A stretch of DNA of 64,000 nt from Acidimicrobiia bacterium (GCA_029863625.1 JAOTUY010000010.1:1-64000); one strand, 5' to 3'; shown: positions 34,101 to 43,892, numbered from the stretch's first letter. The notes: generated from the sequence alone by a model not told the origin. Made by a program: numbers and translations.

Positions 34101-34958
34101 ATGACCGAGTGGCGTGAATGGTCTGCCTGGCGTCAGGTAGGCGCAGCTGCGGTGGATGAAGTGGGTAGTGCGGCGACGGTAGGCACCGCCGCGGCCCGGG
34201 CGGTTGCCGAGCTGGCGCGTAACGTCGCCGACCACGCTCCCGAGGTTTTCCCCGAGCCGATCCGTGACGCAGTTGACCTGCTCCTCGAGCGCCAGCCGGT
34301 GATGGCTCCCATCGCCAACCTCCGTAACGTTGTGTATTTGGCTCTGCCGGGCGGTCCGACAGAGGTAGCCGCGGCGGCGATCGACCTCGCCGAACGCCTG
34401 GAGGCATCGACCCGCCTGATCGGCAAGACCGGTGCCCAACTCATCACCGAAGGTTCAACCGTCCTGATTCACTCGGCGTCCAGCTCGGTACGCTCAGTTC
34501 TCGAGGAGGCCAAGACGCGGGTTTCGTTCAACGTGTGCTGCACCGAGGCCATGCCGATTGGAGAGGGCATCGAGATGGCTGCCGATCTGACTGCCATTGG
34601 ATTCGATGTTGAGGTGCTCACTGACGATGTGGCTATCGAGCTGGTGCCGGGCATGGACCTGGTGCTGGCCGGGGCGGATGCCATAGGACCGGGATCGGTG
34701 ATCAACAAGACCGGGACTACAGCTCTGGCTCGTCGAGCACGGGCCGTGGGTGTCCCTTTCTATCTGGTCGGAGCAGTGGAGAAGGTGTTGCCTGCCCGGC
34801 TGTTCGAGCGGGCGGTTGGCAGGCTCCGGCCTGAAAGTCTCGCCGAGGTTATTTCTCTCGACTGGTTCACGGCGGTCGTTTCAGATGTCGGAATCCTGGA
34901 GCCGCAGGAAGCCGTAGCGTTGGCGGCGGGCCGTCCCGTTGCGGATCAGTTGCTGTAG
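34101..34958 (+). CDS. IF-2B/ribose-1,5-bisphosphate isomerase family protein
   Basis: The 285-aa protein has the eIF2B-alpha/beta/delta fold markers: LITEGSTVLIHSASSSVRSVL, CCTEAMPIGEGIEMAADLTA, and LVLAGADAIGPGSVINKTGTTALARRARA, followed by PFYLVGAVEKVLP. Prokaryotic members act on sugar phosphates (5-methylthioribose-1-phosphate or ribose-1,5-bisphosphate isomerases) rather than in translation. The usual catalytic Cys and Asp appear as CCTEAMP and AGADAI, but the substrate cannot be fixed. ATG 34101 is preferred because GAGG lies 5 bases upstream. The 3' end overlaps the convergent fusion gene by 13 bases. Confidence 0.75.
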   Translation: MTEWREWSAWRQVGAAAVDEVGSAATVGTAAARAVAELARNVADHAPEVFPEPIRDAVDLLLERQPVMAPIANLRNVVYLALPGGPTEVAAAAIDLAERLEASTRLIGKTGAQLITEGSTVLIHSASSSVRSVLEEAKTRVSFNVCCTEAMPIGEGIEMAADLTAIGFDVEVLTDDVAIELVPGMDLVLAGADAIGPGSVINKTGTTALARRARAVGVPFYLVGAVEKVLPARLFERAVGRLRPESLAEVISLDWFTAVVSDVGILEPQEAVALAAGRPVADQLL

Positions 34959-37708
34959 AGCCGGTCGATTTCCGCCGCGAATCGTTGCGACGCTTCCCGG
35001 CGCCGGAGTTTGATCGTCGGAGTCAGCACCTCGGGTGGGAACCCTTCCGGCACGATTGCCCACTTCCGAATGCGCTCAGCTCGCGAGAACCGCCGATTGA
35101 CGTCATCGACGACCTTCTGGACGTGTTTGCCGAGGGAGGCGGCCGCGTCGGGGTGGTCGGGGTCGGTGAAACCGTGATGCTGCAACCAGGCCGCGGTTTC
35201 GTCCCCACCCAGTGCCAGCAGCGCAACCAGATGGGGACGGCCGTCACCCACCACCAGCGCTTCTTCGATGATCCCGTGGGCCTTGAGTCGCTTTTCGATC
35301 TCCTGCGGTGCGACGTTCTTGCCGCCCGCGGTGATGATGATGTCCTTTTTTCGATCGATGATGCTGAGCCGGCCGTCTGCGCTGACCCGACCCACGTCGC
35401 CCGTGTGGAGCCAGCCGTGCTGATCCAGCACCTCGGCGGTCTTGTTCGGCTCTTCGTGGTACCCGGCGAACACACTGCCTCCCCGTACCAGGATTTCGCC
35501 ATCGTCGGCCAGTCGCAGTTCCAGACCATCGATGAGGCGCCCGACCACTCCCGCCTGGAGGTCATTGGGGGCTTGCACCGCCGATACGGCCGAGGTCTCG
35601 GTCATTCCCCAGCCTTCATGGAGAGGAAGGCCAAGTGCCTGCCAGAAGTACTGCACCTCAGATCCGAGGGCTGCCGCTCCGGAGACGGCATACCAGCACC
35701 GGTCCATGCCGAGTTCACGCAGCGCCCGACCGCCGATGATCCGCCGGGCGAGATATCGGGCGGCGCGCTGATGCGGCCAGATCGTGCGGTCTGCATCCCT
35801 GCGCCGCAAGGCCGTGATGGCGGTGTCTATCACTGAGTGAATGAGTCGCCGGTAGCGAGGATCGTCCTGGATTTCGGCAATCACCCGGGAGCGCAGCTTT
35901 TCCCATGTCCTGGGGACGCCAATGAACACGGTCGGTCGGGCCTCGCTCAGTGCGCCGGCCAGGTTGCGGATGTCGGGTACGAAGTAATAGGTCGGTCGGA
36001 CCGGATAGTTCGTGGCCAAGAGTGTCGTCGTCACCATCCGCTCAAACACATGGCTGAGGGGAAGGTACGAGACGATCGTCTCCTCGCGGTTCATTCGGAG
36101 TCGCTCCACGGTCCTTTGCACCGTCCAAACGGCATTGTGGTGGGTGAGCTTCGTCCCCTTGGGCGGGCCGGTTGTGCCTGATGTGTAGATGATGGAAAAC
36201 ACGTCGTCCGGCCGAACTGATTGGATCCGTTCGTCGAGCGTGGACCGGTCCCTCGAAATCCTCTTCCGTCCCAGTTGCGCCAGCTTCTCGAGGCCGATCA
36301 GGGCGCCATCGTGATGGTCGCCAAGGTGTCCCGCGACGAAATGCTCCACTTCTGATAATCCCGACCGCTGAGCCTTCTCGAGCTGCTCGGCGTCTCCGGC
36401 GAAATAGATCCGGCTTCCCGAGTGATCCACGACGTAGGCGACCTGCTCCTCAGCGAAGGTCTGGTAGAGAGGAACTGAGATTGCGCCCGCATGTTGGATG
36501 GCATAGTCGAACGCGACCCAGTCGGCGCTGTTGTTTCCACTGATCGCAACTCGATCACCGCGGGCCACTCCGAGTTCGATGAGCCCGGCGGCCAGTTCCT
36601 CGACCCGGGTTCGGATCTGTCCCCAGGTCATACCCCGCCATATTCCATCGCGAGATTCGAACCATCCGAGTTCCTGGGACCATTCCCCGCTCCGCTGCTG
36701 AAAACCGGCCACGATGGTACCCGGCTGGGTGGCGGTCGAGGCCGGAAGGGGAACCGAATATCGGCCGGAAAGGGACTCTCGTTCCCGGGTGAGGGGGGCG
36801 ATAGCGCGCACGGCGCGAGGAGCGGACGTGATGTCGACGGTGGTCACCTCGCCGAGTGATTCTCCATCGGCTTGCAGGAACCCGGGAGGATCTGCGGTGA
36901 TCGTGAGCTGGCGTACGTCGTCCCACACCTGAACTCCCTTCACCTTGCCGAGATCCCGGCCCAGCGCCGCGCGAAAGAGGATCGACGGAACCCGGATGAG
37001 CGAGATGCGCTCGATGATCAGAGCGGCCAGATGCTCGGGGTGGCGCCGGGTTACTGCCAGCGGTAATCGGCCGAAATAGGTGTACGGAGCATGAATCTGT
37101 ACCAGCACCGACACAGCATCGCCCGTGCGCGATCCGCTTTCCACTCGGAGGTGAGGGCTTCTGCCGATGAAACTGCGAAGCACAACTGTGGCCGAGGTCC
37201 GCGCGTAGTGAATACCGCCAAAGCGGTACTTCCGGTACGGTTCGAGATCGGCGGCCCGGACCGATTCAGCATCGAGGCCGATTCCGGTCGCAAAGGTTGC
37301 GAAACGAATGGTCGTCGCCGAACCCGTGGCCGCCTCCACCCTGGCCAGAGGAATCTCAATCGCCGGTTCGCCTTTGGCGAGGAATCGGGCGGCGGCGACC
37401 GGTTTCGAGGGGAGGCCAAGGATTCGGGCGAGGACATTGGTCGTGCCGGCCGGGATGATGCCAAGCGCGGTTGAGCTGCCGGCAATTCCGTTCACCACGT
37501 GATGCACCACACCGTCGCCCCCCATGGCCACCACGACGTCGGTGCCACCGTTGGCTGCTTTCATCGCGATCGCTTCGACTTCACTGGCGTCCATCGGCCA
37601 GGCGGTCTCCACTTCGAAGGATTTGCGGAGGATGGCGACCACCGTTCGGTGGAGCCCCCCGGTGAAGGCCGAAGCAGCCGGGTTGGCGATGAGAAGGAGC
37701 GTCTGCAC
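34946..37708 (-). CDS. Fusion of a diacylglycerol/lipid kinase with a long-chain acyl-CoA synthetase
   Basis: Residues 1-~305 form a DAGK/sphingosine-kinase-like lipid kinase: LLLIANPAASAF, VVAMGGDGVVHHVVNGIAG (GGDG nucleotide loop), IIPAGTTNVLARILG. Residues ~320-920 form a class I adenylating enzyme of the FACS type: IIYTSGTTGPPKGTKLTHHN, YLPLSHVFER, HEGWGMTETSAV, GWLHTGDVGRV, DRKKDIIITAGGKNVAPQEIE. The first half would phosphorylate a lipid and the second would activate a fatty acid with ATP and CoA. One polypeptide could couple acyl activation to phospholipid building (inference). The frame is continuous for 920 aa with no internal stop. Confidence 0.85.
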   Translation of the reverse strand: MQTLLLIANPAASAFTGGLHRTVVAILRKSFEVETAWPMDASEVEAIAMKAANGGTDVVVAMGGDGVVHHVVNGIAGSSTALGIIPAGTTNVLARILGLPSKPVAAARFLAKGEPAIEIPLARVEAATGSATTIRFATFATGIGLDAESVRAADLEPYRKYRFGGIHYARTSATVVLRSFIGRSPHLRVESGSRTGDAVSVLVQIHAPYTYFGRLPLAVTRRHPEHLAALIIERISLIRVPSILFRAALGRDLGKVKGVQVWDDVRQLTITADPPGFLQADGESLGEVTTVDITSAPRAVRAIAPLTRERESLSGRYSVPLPASTATQPGTIVAGFQQRSGEWSQELGWFESRDGIWRGMTWGQIRTRVEELAAGLIELGVARGDRVAISGNNSADWVAFDYAIQHAGAISVPLYQTFAEEQVAYVVDHSGSRIYFAGDAEQLEKAQRSGLSEVEHFVAGHLGDHHDGALIGLEKLAQLGRKRISRDRSTLDERIQSVRPDDVFSIIYTSGTTGPPKGTKLTHHNAVWTVQRTVERLRMNREETIVSYLPLSHVFERMVTTTLLATNYPVRPTYYFVPDIRNLAGALSEARPTVFIGVPRTWEKLRSRVIAEIQDDPRYRRLIHSVIDTAITALRRRDADRTIWPHQRAARYLARRIIGGRALRELGMDRCWYAVSGAAALGSEVQYFWQALGLPLHEGWGMTETSAVSAVQAPNDLQAGVVGRLIDGLELRLADDGEILVRGGSVFAGYHEEPNKTAEVLDQHGWLHTGDVGRVSADGRLSIIDRKKDIIITAGGKNVAPQEIEKRLKAHGIIEEALVVGDGRPHLVALLALGGDETAAWLQHHGFTDPDHPDAAASLGKHVQKVVDDVNRRFSRAERIRKWAIVPEGFPPEVLTPTIKLRRREASQRFAAEIDRLYSN

Positions 37709-37819
37709 AGCCGAAGGTTAGGAGACCGCCGAGCATTGCCGGTCTTCATTCGGTGGGCCGGCGATACTCGAGGCCAGTCCCGCTCAAGGAATTCCACCCG
37801 GTCTGCCGATAGCACCTAC

Positions 37820-38830
37820 GTGACCGATACCCAGGGGCCGATTCTGCATTCCCGCAAATACGATGGTGGGGGATCTGGTGCTGTGCTCGGCGCAGCCGCC
37901 GGGGAGGTATTGGCCGCCGGCCAAGATCGCGTGTACGGATTCCTTACCCAGCTGAACGTCATTACTGCGTACCACCTGCTGCGGTGGGGAACCGTCGACC
38001 CGGATCGGTTGGGTAACTCCTTCGCGGCGTTCGCGTTTCCTGAACGAGGATTCGATGTGTACCGGTCGGCGGCTCCCTGGTTTCGAGCGTGGTTGGAGGA
38101 ACACCGGCGTGGGTCGCCTGCCCCCATGCCTTTCGAGAACGCAGGAGCGGCCGCCCGGATGGTGCCGATCGGCGTTTGGTTTCGCAAGGATCCCGTCGCA
38201 TTGGTCGATGAAGCCATTCGTGGCGCGATGATCACGCACAACCAGGAGGGTGCGTTGGTAGCGGCCTGCTCGCTGGCCGGCGCCGTGGCCGGCGCCTCTT
38301 TCGGACAATCCGGACAGGACCTGGTGTTCGGAGCCGCCGAAGTGGCCAAACGGGCTGAGGCCAGGATTGCCGATGTTCGAGGAACCGTTGCACCGCCCGC
38401 CGGCAGTCCTCCACTGTCGCTACTCCTGCGACACTCCATCCCACTGGTCGGGATGCCCTTTCGCGAGGTTGCCGAGCAGATTCGATCCTGGACTCCCAAC
38501 GCAGCAGCGGTGGCCGGGGTCGTCACCTCCATCGTCACGGGGGCTCCTATCCTGGAACGCCCCTCTGTCGGGGTACGGGAAGCTGTCGCCATCGATTTCG
38601 AACCTCGAGAGGTGGCGGTGATGACCGGGGCGATTGTCGGTGCCAGGGTGGGCCCTCATCGGTGGCCGTGGCAGATCGTGAATGACCTCTGGTTCGCCGA
38701 ATTGGGCCGCCGTCTCGCGAGTATGGACGCTCGATACGAGGACTTGCCGGACGCGTACGCCGTCGAAGAGGTGCTCACCTTCGCAGGGCGGTCAGCTCAG
38801 CCGGCCGAGCCGACCGGTAGCGACTCCTGA
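37820..38830 (+). CDS. ADP-ribosylglycohydrolase-like protein lacking metal ligands
   Basis: The 336-aa protein follows the all-helical ADP-ribosylglycohydrolase plan: GAVLGAAAGEVLAAG at the N-terminus, NAGAAARMVPIGVWFRKDP and AIRGAMITHNQEGALVAACSLAGAVA in the middle. The T-D-D-T metal motif appears to be replaced by TQLN (residues 43-46), and the late D-T-D segment is not seen. It may have lost hydrolase activity or acquired another one. GTG at 37820 is the first start after the divergent lipid-kinase gene. It is convergent with a transporter gene across a heptamer hairpin. Confidence 0.6.
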   Translation: MTDTQGPILHSRKYDGGGSGAVLGAAAGEVLAAGQDRVYGFLTQLNVITAYHLLRWGTVDPDRLGNSFAAFAFPERGFDVYRSAAPWFRAWLEEHRRGSPAPMPFENAGAAARMVPIGVWFRKDPVALVDEAIRGAMITHNQEGALVAACSLAGAVAGASFGQSGQDLVFGAAEVAKRAEARIADVRGTVAPPAGSPPLSLLLRHSIPLVGMPFREVAEQIRSWTPNAAAVAGVVTSIVTGAPILERPSVGVREAVAIDFEPREVAVMTGAIVGARVGPHRWPWQIVNDLWFAELGRRLASMDARYEDLPDAYAVEEVLTFAGRSAQPAEPTGSDS

Positions 38831-38835
38831 CTTGT

Positions 38836-38893
38836 CAGTCATCAGTCATCAGGGGTCTACTAGAAGTGCCGACCGACTGGTTACTGATCACTG
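38836..38893. repeat. Inverted heptamer arms (CAGTCAT x2 / inverse) between convergent genes
   Basis: Left arm 38836-38852 is CAGTCAT, CAGTCAT, CAG. Right arm 38877-38893, read on the other strand, is CAGTGAT, CAGTAAC, CAG. The arms match at 14 of 17 positions around a 24-base centre. The right arm contains the stop codon of the transporter gene. Confidence 0.75.
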
Positions 38894-40144
38894 AAATGAA
38901 TCGAGGTCGTCGGTCGTCCACTGTCGCGGGTGATCGCTCACCTTCTCGAGGATGATCCTTCCCGCGGCGAAAAACAGAAGCAGACTCCCGATAGCGGCCA
39001 CCCGGCCGAAACCAAGACCGTCGGCGACCAGGGCCCAGACCAGGGGACCGAAGAGGGTGGCGAAGCGGCCTACTACGGCATACAGACCATAGAATTCACC
39101 GAGGTGGCGGGGCGGGGAGATTCGGGTCATGTACACCCGATCTGTGGCAGCAGTAGCACCCAATCCGGCACCTCCGATGGCTCCGATCAGCCAGCCGAGC
39201 TTGGTCGCCCCCGTCGCTCCGACCACGACCGCCAGAGCGATACCGATCATCCAAAGATAAATCGCCCCGTTCAAGGTCTTGCGCGGTCCGATCAGGTCGG
39301 TGAGCCGCCCGGCGATGAGCGCCCCCACCAGAGCCATCACGATCCCGACGATCGTGAGGAGGTCGGTTTCCCGGTCGTTGAAACCCATTTCCGTTTTGGC
39401 GAAGATCGCAACGAAGATGAAGACGGTGTTCATAGCGTCCGTATAGAAGAAGCGCGCGACCAGGAACCGGGTAACGCCTTCGTACCTGCGGGTCCGGCGC
39501 CAGGCCTCGATCGTCCGTCGCAGGGTTTGCGACAGTGCTGGTGGAGCCCCGCCCAGCACATTGCGAGGCCGTTCTTTGATGAGAAGAAACGCCGGCAGCG
39601 CAAATAGCAGGAAGAGGGCGGCCTGGGTCCGAAACAAGACGGCGTATCCGTACGGCTCGAGCAGCAGCAAGCCAGTGCCGACGGCGATGAACGAACCAAC
39701 ATAGCCGACGGCTACACCGGTTCCTGAGATGCGACCTCGAGTCTCGTTTGTGCTTACGTCGGGCAGCATGGCGTCGTATGCAATGCTCCCCAGGTTGAAG
39801 CCGATCTGGCCTATGACGAAGGCCGCCAACGCGGCGGCTACCCCGAACGAGGCAAGCGTGGCGGTGGCTGCGACGGTGACGAAGGTAGACGCCACGAGAT
39901 AAGGGCGGCGGCGGCCGAAGTGATCGGACCTGGCTCCCATCCAGGGCGCAACGATGATGACGACGATCATGGCCACATCGACGGCCAGGCTCATGTGCCA
40001 GTCCCTGCCTCCCTGATCTTCGACGACCCAAACACCGAAATACCGGCTCGTCACGCCCAGCACGAAGATGGTGTTGGCCAGGTCGTACAGGACCCACGAG
40101 GTAACGCTCAGGCGCGACGGGGTCCAGGAGTTCGGTCCGCTCAC
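38888..40144 (-). CDS. UMF1-type MFS transporter
   Basis: The 418-aa protein has twelve hydrophobic helices and the UMF1 subfamily opening WVLYDLANTIFVLGVTSRYFG, the cytoplasmic loop GARSDHFGRRRPYL (MFS motif A) and a second-half copy GRLTDLIGPRKTLNG. These transporters (Atg22-like/UMF1) export amino acids or unknown solutes. GTG at 40144 was chosen because a TACAGT box ends 7 bases before it (leaderless); the longer frame to 40270 is spacer. A longer relative is at 50862-53075. Confidence 0.8.
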   Translation of the reverse strand: MSGPNSWTPSRLSVTSWVLYDLANTIFVLGVTSRYFGVWVVEDQGGRDWHMSLAVDVAMIVVIIVAPWMGARSDHFGRRRPYLVASTFVTVAATATLASFGVAAALAAFVIGQIGFNLGSIAYDAMLPDVSTNETRGRISGTGVAVGYVGSFIAVGTGLLLLEPYGYAVLFRTQAALFLLFALPAFLLIKERPRNVLGGAPPALSQTLRRTIEAWRRTRRYEGVTRFLVARFFYTDAMNTVFIFVAIFAKTEMGFNDRETDLLTIVGIVMALVGALIAGRLTDLIGPRKTLNGAIYLWMIGIALAVVVGATGATKLGWLIGAIGGAGLGATAATDRVYMTRISPPRHLGEFYGLYAVVGRFATLFGPLVWALVADGLGFGRVAAIGSLLLFFAAGRIILEKVSDHPRQWTTDDLDSFQ

Positions 40145-40203
40145 ATTGGGGACTGTACCCAGCGCCTTGGATCGGGGGGAGTTGAAGTGTTCTCCCCTTG
40201 GCC

Positions 40204-40231
40204 GGTACTTCGTACTTAGTACCGAGTACCG
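40204..40231. repeat. Heptanucleotide array, left arm (GGTACTT, CGTACTT, AGTACCG x2)
   Basis: Four 7-base units upstream of the transporter gene, paired in sense with the inverse units at 40304-40324 about 70 bases away. The centre holds another inverted GC-rich stretch (GGGGGCGA / TCGCCCCT). Confidence 0.7.
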
Positions 40232-40303
40232 CGACCATGGTTGCCACAGGAGTGGGGGCGATCGAACCACTCTCGCCCCTCCATCTCCGGGATTCGCTTG
40301 GTA

Positions 40304-40324
40304 GCGGTACGCAGTACAAAATAC
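40304..40324. repeat. Heptanucleotide array, right arm (GCGGTAC, GCAGTAC, AAAATAC)
   Basis: Three 7-base units, reverse-complementary in type to 40204-40231. Together the arms make an inverted repeat of about 120 bases between the transporter start and the dehydrogenase stop. Confidence 0.7.
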
Positions 40325-40380
40325 GTCGCCTTCCGGATCTCCGACATGGCCTTTGCGGTCCGTTGCCGCTACGAGGAGGC

Positions 40381-41460
40381 CTAAAACGTCACGGCCACGG
40401 AGATCAACTCCTCGCGGCCCAACAGACCGGCGGTGGCCTGGATGGCGCGATCAGCTTCCGCGAGGGGAAACTCGTGCGACACCATCTCGTCGAGTCTCGT
40501 GTCGACGTCGAGCTGGCGGGTCGCCCAGTGATATCCGGCCGAGCCGGCCCCGAACGCCCCGAGGATCTTGAGTTCTTTGAGGGTGATGATGTCGGTGAAC
40601 AGCTGGTTCACAGCGTTGGTGCCTTTGGTCGAGGCCAGGACCACTGTCCCGCCTGCTCGTACAAGGTCGAGTGACATGTGTAGGGCTTCAGGGTCGTCGC
40701 TGGTTACGTCGACCACGATGTCCGGGCGGGCTCCGAGGCTGTTGGCTACCGCGCTGGCTACATCCTCGGCTTCGGCATCAGCGACCATGTCGGCCCCAAG
40801 CCGCTTGGCGAGTTCCAGCCGGTCGGTGTCGTGACTGAGCCCGGTGACCCCCACCCAACCGGCGCCGGCCGACTTGGCCGCCAGCAATGAGGACAAGCCG
40901 CGCGGTCCGGGCCCCATGACCAGCACGTTGTCGCCGGGTTTGAGGTCGGGAAGCTCGACGGCCCACGTGAATCCGGCCGCCAGGGGATGAGCGAATGTGG
41001 CAACCACCGCCGGGATGTCGTCGCTCACGGCGTGGAGTCGGGCACCCGGATCGATGTACACATATTCGGCGAGCCCACCCCACAAAGCAGGGTACTCAGT
41101 CGATGGCAGTCTTCCGTAAGCGTTGACGGGGTTCCGCAAGATGCAGCTGTGGAGTCGGTTCATACAGCGGCGGCATGCCCCACAGCGGATCGAGGATTCG
41201 ACGATAACTCTGGTTCCAATCGGGAACCCGATGCTGTCGTCGGCTGCAGCTGCGATTCGCCCGACGATCTCGTGGCCGGGGATCAGGGGGTATTGGGTCC
41301 GGCGGCTGGTGCCTTGCCAGAGCTGAACGTCGACACCGGTCAACCCGGTGGCTTCGACGGCCAACCACCCGCCCACCTCCAGGTCGACGAGCGGAAAGCT
41401 CGTCGAGGCGATGCTGCGAGGCTCAACCAGAAGCATCGCTTGTGCTCGCGATCCGGTCAT
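40381..41460 (-). CDS. Zinc-type medium-chain dehydrogenase with altered catalytic site
   Basis: The 359-aa protein has the GroES-like domain with PGHEIVGR (His63, Glu64), four structural-zinc cysteines (Cys93, 96, 99, 106) and the Rossmann loop VLVMGPGPRGLSSLLAAKSAGA. The catalytic zinc Cys of the usual CGxCGxD motif is replaced: TGLTGVD has Thr38 and Thr41. It may therefore lack the catalytic zinc or use a different ligand. The physiological substrate is unknown. It is co-directional with and 46 bases after the aminotransferase gene. Confidence 0.82.
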   Translation of the reverse strand: MTGSRAQAMLLVEPRSIASTSFPLVDLEVGGWLAVEATGLTGVDVQLWQGTSRRTQYPLIPGHEIVGRIAAAADDSIGFPIGTRVIVESSIRCGACRRCMNRLHSCILRNPVNAYGRLPSTEYPALWGGLAEYVYIDPGARLHAVSDDIPAVVATFAHPLAAGFTWAVELPDLKPGDNVLVMGPGPRGLSSLLAAKSAGAGWVGVTGLSHDTDRLELAKRLGADMVADAEAEDVASAVANSLGARPDIVVDVTSDDPEALHMSLDLVRAGGTVVLASTKGTNAVNQLFTDIITLKELKILGAFGAGSAGYHWATRQLDVDTRLDEMVSHEFPLAEADRAIQATAGLLGREELISVAVTF

Positions 41461-41505
41461 ATGTGGCCCTTCCTGCCGGAGATGTTAAACCCCGGGCAGG
41501 TGGTT

Positions 41506-42702
41506 CTAACCGGGCGCTAGCAAACGGGCCAGGCGGTCGATGCCTTCGACCAGGTCATCGTCACCGAGCGCATAGGAGAAACGTCCGTACCCGGGTGCGC
41601 CGAATGCCTCTCCCGGCACGAACGCGACCCGTGCTTCGTCGAGCACCACCTCGGCCAGCTCCAGCGTGCTTTGGGGAGTTTTTCCCCCGACCGGCTGTCC
41701 GAGGATGCCGGCGAACGAGGGAAAGGCGTAGAACGCCCCCTGCGGTTCGATCAGCGCAACCCCGGGAATACCTCCAAGCAGCTCGGTTATCGTCTGCCGG
41801 CGCCGATCGAAGGCCGCTCGCATTTCGCGCACCGGTTCCAGACTTCCCGACACTGCGGCCAAGGCCGCGGCCTGCGCAACGTTGCACACGTTGGACGTAG
41901 CGTGTGACTGAAGATTGGCGGCGGCCTTGATCACGTCGTTTGGTCCGATCATCCACCCCACCCGCCAGCCGGTCATCGCGTAGGTCTTGGCCACGCCGTT
42001 GACGACGACACACCGGTCGGCGATCTCAGGAACGACCGTGGGAACTGACGTGAATTGGCTATCACCGTAGACCAGTTGCTCGTAGATTTCGTCGGTGATC
42101 ACCCAGACGTCATTGGCGGCTGCCCATTGACCAATGGCGATGACTTCCTCGGGCGCATACACCGCACCGGTCGGGTTCGATGGTGACACAAAGAGGAGTG
42201 CTTTGGTCCGCGCCGTTTTTGCGGCTTCCAACTGGTCGACGCTGGCGCGGAACCCGGTCGTGTCATCGGTTGGGATGAGGACCGAAACACCGCCGGCCAG
42301 AGCGATGGCTTCCGGATAGGTGACCCAGTACGGAGCGGGAAGAAGCACTTCGTCGCCGGGATCGAGAAGGGTCGCCATTGTGTTGTAGACGGCGTGTTTG
42401 CCGCCGTTCGTGATGAGTACTTGTGACGATGTCACCTCGTAGCCGGAATCGCGCTTCGTCTTCGCCGCTACGGCTTCGCGCAACTCGGGCAGCCCGGCAC
42501 CAGGACTGTATTTGTGATAGCGGGGAATGCGACAGGCGGCCTCGGCCGCCTCGACGATGTGGGGGGGCGTTGAGAAATCGGGTTCTCCGGCGCCAAAGCC
42601 GATCACGTCGATGCCTTCGGCGCGCATAGCCTTGGCCTTCGAGCTGATGGCAAGGGTCGCCGACTCTGCAATCGAACCGATGCGTTGCGAGATCCTGGTC
42701 AT
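41506..42702 (-). CDS. Class I aspartate aminotransferase-type PLP enzyme
   Basis: The 398-aa protein has [15 protein letters not shown], the [13 protein letters not shown] segment, [23 protein letters not shown] and the PLP-binding Lys in [16 protein letters not shown], matching the bacterial AspC/AAT Ib group that transfers amino groups between aspartate (or prephenate) and 2-oxoglutarate. AGGA lies 7 bases upstream of the ATG at 42702. It is divergent from serC, so the two aminotransferases share a 61-base promoter region. Confidence 0.9.
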   Translation of the reverse strand: MTRISQRIGSIAESATLAISSKAKAMRAEGIDVIGFGAGEPDFSTPPHIVEAAEAACRIPRYHKYSPGAGLPELREAVAAKTKRDSGYEVTSSQVLITNGGKHAVYNTMATLLDPGDEVLLPAPYWVTYPEAIALAGGVSVLIPTDDTTGFRASVDQLEAAKTARTKALLFVSPSNPTGAVYAPEEVIAIGQWAAANDVWVITDEIYEQLVYGDSQFTSVPTVVPEIADRCVVVNGVAKTYAMTGWRVGWMIGPNDVIKAAANLQSHATSNVCNVAQAAALAAVSGSLEPVREMRAAFDRRRQTITELLGGIPGVALIEPQGAFYAFPSFAGILGQPVGGKTPQSTLELAEVVLDEARVAFVPGEAFGAPGYGRFSYALGDDDLVEGIDRLARLLAPG

Positions 42703-42763
42703 ATGGTTTCCTCGGGTCGAGCTCCTTGGTACCGTGTCCGGCGAGTGAACGATAGCGAGTGAA

Positions 42764-43885
42764 ATGACCATCTCTGTTCCCGATATCCGAATCCCGGCCG
42801 ACCTGCTCCCGGCCGATGGCCGGTTTGGTTCCGGTCCGGCCAAAGTGCGCGAAGAGGCCGTGGCGGATTTGGCCGCCGCGCCTTCGTTTCTTGGCACGAG
42901 CCACCGTCGTCCGGCGGTCAAGGCCGTCGTGCGTAACATCCGCGAAGGTCTGGCCGATCTCTTCGGGTTGCCTGCCGATTACGAAGTTCTGCTCGGGAAC
43001 GGGGGCGCTACCGCGTTCTGGGATGCGGCCGCCCTTGGCCTCATTGAGCGAAAGAGTCAGCACCTCTCCTTCGGCGTCTTCTCGGCCAAATTCGCGGCGG
43101 CGGTGGCCGGCGCGCCGCACCTCGAAGCGCCGGAGATCATCGTTTCCGAATACGGCACGCATCCGTTGCCCATCCCTTCGGCCGGCGTCGACACCTATGC
43201 CTTGACTCACAATGAGACCACCACCGGGGTACGCATGGAGATACGTCGTCCAGACGCGCCCGGGCTGGTCGTGGTCGATGCCACTTCGGCCGCGGGGGCC
43301 CTACGAGTCGACCCGGCTGAATTCGACGTCTACTACTTCAGTCCCCAGAAGGCTTTCGGGTCCGATGGGGGTTTGTGGGTGGCTGCCTGTTCTGGAGCCG
43401 CGGTTGATCGCATCGAGCGTATCGGTGCCACCGATCGCTATGTCCCGGCTTTCTTGAGCCTCGAGGTCGCGCTGGAGAATTCCCGCCAGTTCCAGACCTA
43501 CAACACACCCGCGCTGGCCACGTTGTTTCTCCTCGATCACCAGATCGAGTGGATCCGCAGCATGGGGGGCCTCGAGTGGGCGGCTTCCCGGGCCGATCGC
43601 AATGCCGCCGCCCTGTATGAGTGGGCCGGGCGGTCGGACTTCGCTTTCCCCTTCGTCGGCGAGCCGGGCGACCGATCGCCGGTCACGGCCACCATCGACT
43701 TCGATCCAGGGGTTCCGGCGCCCGTGGTGGCATCGGTGCTGCGGGCCAACGGCATTGTCGATACGGAGTCCTATCGCAAGTTGGGCCGCAATCAGCTCCG
43801 CATCGGATTATGGCCTGCCATCGAGACGGCCGACGTCGAAGCCCTCACCCGCTCGATCGATTTCGTTGTGGAACGGCTCGGCTAG
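42764..43885 (+). CDS. serC: Phosphoserine aminotransferase
   Basis: The 373-aa protein follows the actinobacterial SerC type: [13 protein letters not shown] at the start, [47 protein letters not shown] and the PLP Lys196 in [14 protein letters not shown]. It makes phosphoserine from 3-phosphohydroxypyruvate in serine synthesis. The closing segment ([20 protein letters not shown]) is conserved as well. Its 3' end runs straight into an 11-unit heptamer array shared with the convergent next gene. Confidence 0.93.
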   Translation: MTISVPDIRIPADLLPADGRFGSGPAKVREEAVADLAAAPSFLGTSHRRPAVKAVVRNIREGLADLFGLPADYEVLLGNGGATAFWDAAALGLIERKSQHLSFGVFSAKFAAAVAGAPHLEAPEIIVSEYGTHPLPIPSAGVDTYALTHNETTTGVRMEIRRPDAPGLVVVDATSAAGALRVDPAEFDVYYFSPQKAFGSDGGLWVAACSGAAVDRIERIGATDRYVPAFLSLEVALENSRQFQTYNTPALATLFLLDHQIEWIRSMGGLEWAASRADRNAAALYEWAGRSDFAFPFVGEPGDRSPVTATIDFDPGVPAPVVASVLRANGIVDTESYRKLGRNQLRIGLWPAIETADVEALTRSIDFVVERLG

Positions 43886-43892
43886 CGCCGAG

